Made by a program: the position numbers and the translations under genes. This document shows, piece after piece, positions 16,620 through 25,800 of a DNA stretch of 64,000 nucleotides. The notes beneath the pieces were generated by a model. The model was not told where the DNA came from. It did not search any database and saw only the letters and a list, made by a program, of their open reading frames with translations. The stretch is taken from positions 1 through 64,000 of the forward strand of contig JAJTGY010000017.1 of the NCBI GenBank assembly GCA_021298015.1, read 5' to 3'. Origin of the DNA: Flammeovirgaceae bacterium. Lineage in GTDB: Bacteria; Bacteroidota; Bacteroidia; Cytophagales; Cyclobacteriaceae. How positions within the stretch are numbered: the first letter of the stretch is position 1; each line of letters opens with the position of its first letter.

Positions 16620-17942
16620 ATGGCCCGGAAAGTTGCTTTTTACACACTCGGCTGCAAGCTCAATTTCTCCGAAACATCCACGATCTCTCGGAAATTTGAA
16701 GAAAAAGGCTATCAGAAGGTCGATTTCACCGACCGGCCGGACATCTTCATCATCAATACTTGCTCAGTCACCGAGAACGCAGATAGGAAATGCCGCAAGA
16801 TCGTGCGCGAAGCGCGCGGCATCTCCCCCGATGCGTATGTAGCCATTATCGGTTGCTATGCGCAGCTTAAGCCGCAGGAAATTTCGGAGATACCCGGGGT
16901 GGATGCGGTGTTGGGGGCGTCTGAAAAATTCAGGTTAGTGGAGTTGTTGGACGGCTTTGTACGCCCGCCCATGCCCGTGGTTATTTCACAGGAAGTGGAG
17001 AAGGCCAGTGAGTTCCACACCTCGTTTTCACTTTACGATCGCACGCGCACCTTCTTGAAGGTACAAGATGGCTGCGACTACGTCTGCACGTTTTGTACAA
17101 TTCCCCTGGCCCGCGGCAGCAGCCGAAGCGATACCGTGGCGAACGTAGTGGCGAATGCAAAAAAAATCGCAGCGGATGGTGTCAAAGAAATTGTGCTGAC
17201 CGGGGTCAACACGGGAGACTTCGGCATTCAGGGGGGCGAACGCCAGGAAAGCTTTCTTGACCTCATCCGTGCACTGGATCAGGTAGACGGGCTTGAGCGA
17301 ATCCGGATATCATCCATAGAACCCAACCTGCTTTCGGATGAGATCATCGAATTTGTGGCGGCTTCGAAACGATTTGTTCCGCATTTTCATGTCCCCCTGC
17401 AATCCGGTTCCGACAAGATTCTCAAGCTGATGCGCAGGCGATATCTGCGCGAGCGGTATGCCAGCCGGGTGCACAAGATCAAATCCGTTATGCCGCAGGC
17501 ATGCATTGGCGTAGACATCATGGTCGGCTTTCCCGGAGAAACGCATGCGGATTTTTTGGAGTCCTATCAATTTCTGAACGAGTTGCCCGTCTCCTACCTG
17601 CACGTGTTCACCTATTCCGAACGGGCCAACACCCGAGCAGCGGAAATGGATGGTGCGGTACCCGGCCACATCCGGGCCGAACGTTCGCGCATGTTGCACA
17701 TCCTGTCGGATAAGAAAAGGCGGGCCTTTTACGAAGAGCACGTTGGGCGTACCAGCCGGGTATTATTTGAAAACGACATTGAAAATGGCCGCATGCACGG
17801 ATTCACCGAGAATTACATCCGCGTGGTCGCCAATTATGACCCGCTGCTCATCAACGACATAAAAAAAGTCACGCTGACCAGCATCAATGAAAATGGACTG
17901 ATGGAAGTGGATGAGGTTGCCCAGGAAGTGGTGGCGCATTAG
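16620..17942 (+). CDS. mtaB: tRNA t6A37 methylthiotransferase MtaB
   Basis: The enzyme adds a methylthio group to N6-threonylcarbamoyladenosine at position 37 of ANN-decoding tRNAs. The N-terminal UPF0004 domain has its three cluster cysteines (C12 in LGCKLNFSE, C48 in NTCSV, C79 in IGCYAQ). The radical-SAM CxxxCxxC motif is C152-C156-C159 in GCDYVCTFCTIP, and a TRAM-like segment ends the protein. YTLGCKLNFSE and the 440-residue length favour the MtaB subgroup over MiaB and RimO. Confidence 0.93.
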   Translation: MARKVAFYTLGCKLNFSETSTISRKFEEKGYQKVDFTDRPDIFIINTCSVTENADRKCRKIVREARGISPDAYVAIIGCYAQLKPQEISEIPGVDAVLGASEKFRLVELLDGFVRPPMPVVISQEVEKASEFHTSFSLYDRTRTFLKVQDGCDYVCTFCTIPLARGSSRSDTVANVVANAKKIAADGVKEIVLTGVNTGDFGIQGGERQESFLDLIRALDQVDGLERIRISSIEPNLLSDEIIEFVAASKRFVPHFHVPLQSGSDKILKLMRRRYLRERYASRVHKIKSVMPQACIGVDIMVGFPGETHADFLESYQFLNELPVSYLHVFTYSERANTRAAEMDGAVPGHIRAERSRMLHILSDKKRRAFYEEHVGRTSRVLFENDIENGRMHGFTENYIRVVANYDPLLINDIKKVTLTSINENGLMEVDEVAQEVVAH

Positions 17943-17951
17943 CCCTTCGAA

Positions 17952-18605
17952 TCAATTCACAATTTTTCCGTCTTTAATCTCGAGTTTTCGATCGGCCATA
18001 TCAGCTAGTTCGGTGTTGTGGGTAACAATCACGAACGTGTAGCCAAACTCCTTCCGCAAATCAAAAAAAAGCTGGTGCAAGTCGCGGGCGTTTTGGGAGT
18101 CGAGGTTGCCGCTTGGTTCATCGGCAAAAACAACGGCCGGCCCATTCACCAGGGCCCGCGCTACTGCGCTGCGCTGTTGCTCTCCCCCGCTTAACTCAGA
18201 AGGTTTATGGTGAAGTCGATGGCCCAGGCCCAGGCGAACCAGCAGGTCGGAAGCCCGTTTTTCCGCCTGCGACCGCGATGTTCCACCGATCAGACCGGGT
18301 ATCATCACGTTTTCCAGCGCGCTGAACTCGGCTAACAGATTGTGGAACTGAAAAATGAAGCCAATCCGCTGGTTTCGAAACCGGGCCAGGGTGGTTGCTG
18401 ATTTTTTCTGAATTTCCTCGCCATCCAGCCAAACCTGCCCCGCATCGGGTGCATCCAAAGTACCCAGAATATGCAGAAGCGTGCTTTTGCCGGCACCGCT
18501 GGCACCTACGATCGAAATGATCTCGCCTTTCGCCACCTCCAGGTGAATATCTTTTAACACCACTAACTGGTTGTAGGCCTTACGGATTCCCTGTGCTTTC
18601 AGCAT
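17952..18605 (-). CDS. LolD-like ABC transporter ATP-binding protein
   Basis: This 217-residue ATPase has Walker A GASGAGKS (34-41), signature LSGGEQQR (138-145), Walker B VVFADEP (158-164) followed by SGNLD, and the switch H196. These features place it in the MacB/LolD group, which powers lipoprotein release or mechanotransmission at the inner membrane. No permease gene is adjacent, which is common for Bacteroidota, where the LolCE-type permease is encoded elsewhere. The exact substrate is therefore open. Its stop is nine bases from that of mtaB on the opposite strand. Confidence 0.88.
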   Translation of the reverse strand: MLKAQGIRKAYNQLVVLKDIHLEVAKGEIISIVGASGAGKSTLLHILGTLDAPDAGQVWLDGEEIQKKSATTLARFRNQRIGFIFQFHNLLAEFSALENVMIPGLIGGTSRSQAEKRASDLLVRLGLGHRLHHKPSELSGGEQQRSAVARALVNGPAVVFADEPSGNLDSQNARDLHQLFFDLRKEFGYTFVIVTHNTELADMADRKLEIKDGKIVN

Positions 18606-18662
18606 AGCTGCCTTCCTTGAATGTGACCGGCAAAAAAAGTACCTTGCCCGAAATTTTTACGC

Positions 18663-19874
18663 ATGAACATCCACGAATATCAGGCAAAAGGCATTCTAAA
18701 AAAATACGGTGTTGCCGTTCAGCGCGGAATTGTGGCCGACACGCCCGATAAAGCGTTGGATGCCGCCAAAGAACTGCAGGCCGAAACGGGCACGAAATGG
18801 TTCGTGGTGAAGTCGCAGATTCATGCCGGGGGACGAGGCAAAGGAACCGTGAAAGAGACGGGCTCCAAAGGCGTAGTGTTGGCTAAAGGCATCCACGAGG
18901 TTAGCGACAAGGCCAAAGCGATCCTGGGGGGAACGCTCGTGACCATCCAGACCGGACCAACCGGCAAAAAAGTGAACAAGGTTCTTATTGCTGAGGATGT
19001 GTATTACCCGGGCGAAAGTGAGCCCAAGGAGTATTATATGAGTATTCTGCTGGACCGCTCCACCAGTAAGCCAGTGATCATGGCTTCCAGCGAAGGGGGC
19101 ATGAACATTGAGGAAGTGGCCGCCACCCACCCGGAAAAGATCGTAAAGGAATGGATTGAGCCCTCCATCGGCCTGCAGCCCTACCAGGCAAGAAAAATTG
19201 CCTTCGCATTGGGTTTAGAGGGAAATGCGTTCAAGGAAATGGTGAAGTTTACTACGGCCCTGTATAACGCGTATGTGAGCATTGATGCCTCCATGTTTGA
19301 GATTAACCCGGTTTTGAAAACTTCGGACAATAAGGTCATTGCCGTGGACGGCAAGGTGAACCTGGACGACAATGCGTTGTACCGCCACAAGGACCTGGCT
19401 GAACTTCGCGATATCTCCGAGGAAGATCCCCTGGAAGTCGAGGCCGGCAAGTCGGGCCTTAATTATGTCAAGCTGGACGGCAACGTAGGCTGTATGGTGA
19501 ACGGGGCCGGGTTGGCTATGGCTACCATGGACATCATTAAGCTGTCGGGTGGTGAGCCTGCCAATTTCCTGGATGTGGGCGGTGGCGCCAATGCCGAAAC
19601 CGTGGAAGCCGGATTTCGAATCATACTTAAAGACCCGAATGTTAAAGCCATATTAATTAACATTTTCGGGGGGATTGTCCGCTGCGACCGCGTAGCCAGT
19701 GGCGTGGTGGAGGCCTATAAAAAGGTAGGCAATATTCCGGTACCGATTATTGTGCGCCTGCAGGGCACCAATGCCGAAGAAGGGGCCAAGATCATCGAAC
19801 AATCGGGTTTGAAGGTCTTTTCGGCCATTTTGCTGAAAGATGCCGCCCAAAAGATTAAAGAAGTGCTGGCCTGA
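18663..19874 (+). CDS. sucC: Succinyl-CoA synthetase beta subunit (ADP-forming)
   Basis: The TCA-cycle enzyme subunit has an N-terminal ATP-grasp domain opening with [19 protein letters not shown] and the glycine-rich [11 protein letters not shown] loop. Its C-terminal CoA-ligase domain contains [17 protein letters not shown] and [16 protein letters not shown]. The 403-residue length is normal. The alpha subunit sucD is not adjacent, as is usual in Bacteroidota. It is upstream of the DUF6089 gene but separated by a promoter box. Confidence 0.96.
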   Translation: MNIHEYQAKGILKKYGVAVQRGIVADTPDKALDAAKELQAETGTKWFVVKSQIHAGGRGKGTVKETGSKGVVLAKGIHEVSDKAKAILGGTLVTIQTGPTGKKVNKVLIAEDVYYPGESEPKEYYMSILLDRSTSKPVIMASSEGGMNIEEVAATHPEKIVKEWIEPSIGLQPYQARKIAFALGLEGNAFKEMVKFTTALYNAYVSIDASMFEINPVLKTSDNKVIAVDGKVNLDDNALYRHKDLAELRDISEEDPLEVEAGKSGLNYVKLDGNVGCMVNGAGLAMATMDIIKLSGGEPANFLDVGGGANAETVEAGFRIILKDPNVKAILINIFGGIVRCDRVASGVVEAYKKVGNIPVPIIVRLQGTNAEEGAKIIEQSGLKVFSAILLKDAAQKIKEVLA

Positions 19875-19891
19875 TCGGTTACGAAACCTCA

Positions 19892-19899
19892 TAAATTTG
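19892..19899 (+). promoter_or_regulatory. Candidate -7 box (TAaaTTTG) for the DUF6089 gene
   Basis: TAAATTTG lies 27 bases before the ATG at 19927, just after the sucC stop. It supports the ATG at 19927 over a longer frame that begins inside sucC. Confidence 0.42.
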
Positions 19900-19926
19900 T
19901 ATATTTCAGGGCATATTGGGTTTGTC

Positions 19927-20814
19927 ATGAAGAGAGCGAGTCTGCTTATGGTTAGTCTTCTGCTCCTGCCGTTCTGGTTGGACGCCCAAAGTTTTTATGC
20001 CATTCGCAGAGAGCGTTCGTTGATTTTGGTTGCCGGAACAGGTACGTCAAGTTATCTTGGAGAACTATCAAAACCCGGGGATTACCTTGATGCCAAGCCA
20101 AACCTCAACCTCGGCTTGCAAATGTACCTAAGTCGCAGAATCAGCATTAGAAGTGAACTAACTTGGTTTACGTTGAAAGGTGCCGATGGTGAGGACGGAC
20201 CAGAAGGGAGAAACTACTCCCGTAATTTGTCATTTAAGTCAAGTAACGTTGAATTCAATGCGGTGGGGCTTATTGACTTGTATCCAAGAGGAAATCGATT
20301 TTATAGAAGACCAAGTTTCAACATTTACGCATTCGGTGGCCTAGGTTTTGCTTACTTTAATCCGAAAGCGGAGCTTAATGGCGAAATTTATGCGCTACAA
20401 CCCCTTCAAACCGAAGGTGTTTCTTACAGTCGAATTACACCCGTTATTCCATTTGGCGGTGGAGTGCGATTCAGGATGGGCCCAAATGTGAATATTTCGG
20501 TGGAGGGTGGATTAAGGATGACATTCTCCGACTACCTGGATGACGTTAGTACCGTTTATAAAGGGGTTTCAAATTTCGCTGATCCTATCGCTGCTGCACT
20601 TTCCGATAGAAGACCCGAAATCGGCAAACCTAATATGGCTCCCGGAAGTAAGCGAGGGAACTCTGAAACGAATGATGCCTACTGGCTGCTAAACTTCAAG
20701 CTGGAGTATTACCTCCCGGTTGATCTTGGTATTCAAAACCGGCAGCGCAGCTATAAGAAAAGTAGGAAAAGTTCAATGTATCGCTACAACAGAGGTGGCG
20801 GCCTCAGACGCTAG
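19927..20814 (+). CDS. DUF6089-type outer-membrane beta-barrel protein
   Basis: The 295-residue protein has a signal peptide (MKRASLLMVSLLLLPFWLDA, cleavage before QSFY). A beta-rich mature part follows, with GTGTSSYLGELSKPGD near the N-terminus, the paired strands YAFGGLGFAYFNPKA and VIPFGGGVRFRMG, and SVEGGLRMTFSDYLDDVSTVY. This order is typical of Bacteroidota DUF6089 barrels, which resemble PorG-like T9SS proteins. The Arg/Lys/Ser-rich C-terminal 30 residues are unusual for a barrel end. Its stop overlaps the dehydratase stop on the other strand by 11 bases. Confidence 0.82.
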   Translation: MKRASLLMVSLLLLPFWLDAQSFYAIRRERSLILVAGTGTSSYLGELSKPGDYLDAKPNLNLGLQMYLSRRISIRSELTWFTLKGADGEDGPEGRNYSRNLSFKSSNVEFNAVGLIDLYPRGNRFYRRPSFNIYAFGGLGFAYFNPKAELNGEIYALQPLQTEGVSYSRITPVIPFGGGVRFRMGPNVNISVEGGLRMTFSDYLDDVSTVYKGVSNFADPIAAALSDRRPEIGKPNMAPGSKRGNSETNDAYWLLNFKLEYYLPVDLGIQNRQRSYKKSRKSSMYRYNRGGGLRR

Positions 20815-22732
20815 TCTTATCCAAGACCTCGTAGCGGGAATAGTTGCTAATGTACTCCGGTACGAGTTCTTTCATCAATGCCACCATTTTCAATTCGTTG
20901 CGGTCGTGAACCAAATCGTGGAATAAATCCACATACCGGTTAATTTCAGTATACTGATATTCCTTAACTCTGGCAATCATGATCTTATGATGGTGAGTAG
21001 GCATCGTATTCTCCGAAATGTTGAGCAACTCCTCATGCAGTTTCTCCCCTTCGCGCAAGCCGGTAAAAACGATATCAATGTCTCGCTCTGGCTGATAGCC
21101 GGAGAGCCAGATCATCTTCTTCGCCAAGTCTAAAATGCGCATCGATTTACCCATGTCGAATATAAAAATTTCACCGCCTTTGCCCATCGTTCCCGCTTCA
21201 ATTACCAACTGGCAAGCTTCGGGAATGGTCATGAAATAGCGCGTGATCTCCGGATGGGTTACCGTGACCGGACCGCCCATTTCAATTTGTTTTTTGAATA
21301 ATGGGATAACGCTGCCGTTGGAGCCGAGCACATTGCCAAATCGCGTGGTTACAAACACCGTGTTGCCCCCGCCAGTTTCCAGTAAATGGTAATTGAGTGA
21401 TTGCACATAGATTTCAGCAATTCGTTTGGAACAACCCATAACGTTGGTTGGGTTCACCGCCTTATCGGTGGATACCATAACAAACTTGCGTGTGCGGTGC
21501 TTCACGGCCAAATCAGCCATGTTCTTCGTACCCAGAATATTGCACGAAATTGCCTCCGAAGGGTTGCCCTCCATCATAGGCACATGCTTATAGGCGGCCG
21601 CATGATACACCAACTCGGGTTTGTATCGCTCAAAATAGCCGGCCAGGCGTGCCTTGTTGGTAATATCGGCCACACCCAGCACCACCTGAGTGCGCGTTTT
21701 TAGTCCCTTCAATTCACGCTCCAGTTCATACAAGGGCGACTCAGCCTGATCAATGAGCACGAGTTGCTCGGGCTCAAACTGAATGACCTGGCGTACGAGC
21801 TCCGAACCAATGGAACCTGCCGCCCCGCTGATAAGAATACGCGTACCCCGGATGTCCGACTGAACCCCTTCGTTCTGAACGCGAATCGACTCGCGTCCTA
21901 ATAATTCCTCAATATTAATTTCCCGAATCTGGTTCAGGCTTAATTCTCCCCTAACCCATTTATCCACAGGTGGTATGGTGCGCACCTTCACCTGGTTGCG
22001 CACACAAACGTCTACCAGCTCATTCTTACGCTCAAGCGAAAGATCTTTAGCGGCAATGATAATCTCGTCAATATTCAACTCTTTGAGAACTCCCTCCAAA
22101 TCCGCCTCATGGGCGCTGTAAATACGTACGCCATCCACTTGTTTGGATATCTTATCAGGCGCGTCCTCAAGGAAACCCACAATCTGCAAACGCGGCACCG
22201 AACCGAGCACATGGCGGGTAACAATGCCATTCTGCCCGGCACCAAAAATCATTACCCGCGACTTTTTCAACAAGGCGTTCTTGTAGTAGGTGAAAATATA
22301 CTTGACCAGCAGGCGGTAATTGAAGAGAAACAGGAACGTACCGAGCAGGGTAATAAAGACAACCGAATAGGGTATAAAGTAGACCCCGCGGTTGTAGTGG
22401 TACAGTACGTTAAAGAGAGCCACAAGTCCCATGTTGAGACCCGCCATGGCAATGATTCGAACGGAATCCTGCAGCCCCGTATATCGGATAATACCCCGGT
22501 GACTGCTCGTTATGAGTATGGAGACCAACCCCAATGAAGTATAAATCAAAATACCCGAGCCGAAATGATGCTGTTCCATTTCGGCCATGGAAAAATTGAA
22601 ACGAAGCAGATAGCCGAGCATTGCGCTGGACGCAATAATGCCCAGGTCAATGCAAACAATGACCCATTGCGGTAAAATCCGAAGATTACGTAGCGAGACG
22701 ATTAACCTTTTCGTTGCTTTTTCCCGAGCCAT
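20804..22732 (-). CDS. Membrane UDP-GlcNAc 4,6-dehydratase (CapD/PglF-type)
   Basis: The 642-residue enzyme carries four N-terminal membrane helices (about 22-145), a first Rossmann-like domain with IFGAGQNG (162-169), and an SDR catalytic domain with the NAD loop GAAGSIGSE (303-311). The catalytic STDKAVNPTNVMGCSKR (421-437) shows the Met replacing Tyr that marks PglF/WbpM-type 4,6-dehydratases. These enzymes turn UDP-GlcNAc into the UDP-4-keto-6-deoxy sugar used to make bacillosamine and related residues. Its start overlaps the 60-residue PID-CTERM gene by 31 bases. The matching aminotransferase, acetyltransferases and sugar transferase lie at 28.5-31.5 kb, so it probably serves that pathway. 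Confidence 0.92.
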   Translation of the reverse strand: MAREKATKRLIVSLRNLRILPQWVIVCIDLGIIASSAMLGYLLRFNFSMAEMEQHHFGSGILIYTSLGLVSILITSSHRGIIRYTGLQDSVRIIAMAGLNMGLVALFNVLYHYNRGVYFIPYSVVFITLLGTFLFLFNYRLLVKYIFTYYKNALLKKSRVMIFGAGQNGIVTRHVLGSVPRLQIVGFLEDAPDKISKQVDGVRIYSAHEADLEGVLKELNIDEIIIAAKDLSLERKNELVDVCVRNQVKVRTIPPVDKWVRGELSLNQIREINIEELLGRESIRVQNEGVQSDIRGTRILISGAAGSIGSELVRQVIQFEPEQLVLIDQAESPLYELERELKGLKTRTQVVLGVADITNKARLAGYFERYKPELVYHAAAYKHVPMMEGNPSEAISCNILGTKNMADLAVKHRTRKFVMVSTDKAVNPTNVMGCSKRIAEIYVQSLNYHLLETGGGNTVFVTTRFGNVLGSNGSVIPLFKKQIEMGGPVTVTHPEITRYFMTIPEACQLVIEAGTMGKGGEIFIFDMGKSMRILDLAKKMIWLSGYQPERDIDIVFTGLREGEKLHEELLNISENTMPTHHHKIMIARVKEYQYTEINRYVDLFHDLVHDRNELKMVALMKELVPEYISNYSRYEVLDKTSV

Positions 22733-22884
22733 TTGCGTGAAAAACCGTAAGCTGCGCCAGCGCCAATCAAGATTTCAATGCCGGAAATGGGCACTGTAGG
22801 GTTACCTCCACCTCCGGGGTCGCCAGGTTGGGCCACTGCGATCGAAGCAACAAAAATATAAGCGGTAAAAAAAAAGAGTCGCAT
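22702..22884 (-). CDS. Tiny exported protein with PID-CTERM-like C-terminal sorting signal
   Basis: This 60-residue protein has a signal peptide (residues 1-18, cleavage near SIAVAQ), a short Gly/Pro-rich linker (GDPGGGGNPT), and a C-terminal tripartite signal. The signal is a PISG motif, a hydrophobic helix IEILIGAGAAYG, and a basic tail RKWLGKKQRKG. That layout is the PID-CTERM type of exosortase sorting domain, here with PIS in place of PID. Mature sequence between signal and tail is only about ten residues. It lies four bases after the T9SS giant gene and overlaps the dehydratase. Exosortase F is encoded 5 kb upstream, so it is a candidate substrate; that link is inference. Confidence 0.75.
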   Translation of the reverse strand: MRLFFFTAYIFVASIAVAQPGDPGGGGNPTVPISGIEILIGAGAAYGFSRKWLGKKQRKG

Positions 22885-22888
22885 AGGC

Positions 22889-25800
22889 TTACTTCTTGAT
22901 TACTTTAACTACTTGTCGCTGCCCGTTCAAATTCAGGGTAAGCAGGTACATACCCGCTGGCCGGTCCGAGAGATCGAGTTGCAGTTGACCATCCGATTTT
23001 TCTGTTTCTGTTGGAGCCCTGCGCATTAAATCAACTCCCATGGCAGTTGAAACGCTAATCTCTGACAATTCGCGCACGGCACGTCCCGACAAATTGACAT
23101 ACACGACATCGGAAGTAGGATTCGGGTAGGCCGAAATCGCAAAATCAGTTGACGTTGTCTCGCGGGCCGACTCCCCGTTTATCCGCAGATGAAATCGATC
23201 ACGTCCAAAAGTCATCTTATTCTTGGTAACGGTGAAGGAGTACTGAAATCCATCTGTTACGTCATATTCGCGGTTTTCATACGTATCAACAAGCACAACA
23301 TTATACCCTGACTTCAGGAGATACATTTCAGAAAAATCGAGCTTGTACTCTCCAGCCTCAACATCAGATATACTCAAATTCACAAGTTTGACAGAGTTGA
23401 GTCTACCCACCGCATTGATCGAAAACGACTCATCGCGCCCCGCAAGATAGGACGCCAGATTAAAGAACGGCTTCGGTTCAGCGACCGATGTTGGGTCGCC
23501 AAGCGAAAAATTTGTCAACTTTCTCGCATCGAATTCTGGGTCAAACGCGTCACTCGCGTTGTCAGCAAACCGTAGTACAATTTCATCACGCATTCCGCCT
23601 TCTTTGGACAAAGCTATCCGGAAGTAATCATCGGCATTTTGAGCCGTGAGCAAGAAATAGTTGCTATTTCCTGTCTTGTCAGCTTCACGAAGTGTCAACG
23701 TTGCGCCCCCGCCATTGGAAACCACCCAGAATGACTGTCCGGTACTAATCTCACCCGTCCAGCCTCCGAATGGTGGATTGGTTGCAATACCGCCAACGTA
23801 GGACGAAAAAACATTGTTGTCCACGCGAAGATACATGGCGTTATTTACATTTGTCTTTACCACATTATCCCAATCGATTTGAGATGGGTATGGGTTGGGG
23901 ACCAAATTAAAATTCCCATTAACGCCCGAGATATTAATGGGCACATCACCGCGTTCGATGGTACCCCGATAGGAGATCGTGATAGCCCCGTTGTTAAAAT
24001 TATAGGCACTGTAACCGGTTCGGCTGCTTACAGCCGTGGCCGTGGTCAATCCTCCCCCACCTGAAACACCAACAAATGTCTGAGTTGCACTGTTATATGT
24101 AAACACAGAAGGATTCGTATTTCCACCATCTAAAATATTTGCATTATCTGCATTGGTATTTCGGTCACTAAAGTTACCGGTAACAAAAATTGAATTACGC
24201 CACACGCCAACGTTAGCACCTGATGTTATGGGCATTGACAGGTAGCGATAATCGCCTCCTGGCCTGCCATGAACAAAACGCTCAATCGTTACCTGTCCGG
24301 TAAAGTTAGTTGGGTTTGGGAGTGCGGCAATTCTGCCTCCCTGCGTTTGTGACGTTGAACTCACAATAAACACGCCCGTGCCGGAGGGTCCATCGGCATC
24401 AAAAAACGCGCCCGCAGTTAACGTAAGGGTGCCGTTTAACCGGGAGGTATTGGCGATTTGCAAGCCTGGGGTAATAGGGTTGGAGACTGTAATATCGTTA
24501 AATGTCAATGCTGACCCAGATACCGTTTGGGCTAGCACCGTGCCATTGAACAATACCGTGCCATTATTTGCATTGAAAGTACCATTATTCACAAAATTAC
24601 CCGCAATTCCCATGATACCGGAACTACCGGTCAGTGTGCTGGACCCTGCGATCGTTACGTGGAAGAAATTTGATTGACTACTACCTGAGATGGTCGTAGT
24701 GCCATTGAAAGACACTGTGCCATTGTTATTGTTGAATGTGCCATTGTTTATCCAATTCCCCGACACATCGAAAGAGCCAGGCGAAGCCGGAGCCGTCAGG
24801 GTGCCGGTTATGGTGACCCGATTAAGATTTGTTACGCTCGTGCCCGACAAAGTCGTACTTCCGCTGAACGTCACAAGCCTTGTTCCGGGAGTCAGTGTGC
24901 CATTATTCTGAAAGTTGCCGCTAATGTTTATGTCCTTGTTCAACGCCACCGTTGACCCTACGGCAACCGTGAGAACATCAAAAGTCAAACTAGCCGCGCC
25001 ACTAATGGAACTGTTTGTTCCGGCAAAGATGAAATTTGAACCCGATAGATTGGTTGCCGAATTGGCCGCAAAATTACCCTGAAGTTCGATTGAATTTGCT
25101 CCGGAAATGAGTAATCCGTTATTGACAGTTAAATTGCCCGTGATGATGATGGGCTGGTCGAGCGTTAAATTAGCAGCACCATTCTTTGTCAGGTTTCGAA
25201 GTTCATCTGCGCCTAAGGGTATTTCTGAACCTGTCACGATGTTTAATGAAATATCATACACAACATCGTAGGAGGTTTGCGCCTGGGGTGTATTGTTGAT
25301 CAAGCTTCCCTCCGTTCGGGTTAACACGCCACCGGTAGCCATGGTGATGTTTTGGGCATTATTAAAAGTCCCGGAAAGCAGATTTAAATTAGTTACGGTA
25401 AAACTAGAACTTGTTGTGAGCGTCTCCCCGCTTCGATCCAGCGTTAACGAATTGATTTGCTGAGGAGTGGTAAATGCGATCTCAGCTGGCAAAGCACCCG
25501 TTCCATCAATAACAAGGCTAGAGGCGGCATCAATTGCCAAGCTACCATTGGTTCGGCTGTAGGGTCCACTCAAGGTAAGCGTACGCCCGTTAAGCACCAA
25601 ATTGCCGTTTGTCTGAGTGAACGTACCTCCGATGCCGAGATTAGCACCCAGTGTAACAGTACCTGATGAGACACGATTGATCGTAAAGTTGTTGATGGTG
25701 GAACTACCTGTTGTTACCAATGTACCAAATGCCCCCGACCCGCCTATGGAAATACTCGAGCCAGCAATAACCACTAACGAGTTTGCATTTGGCACAAATG

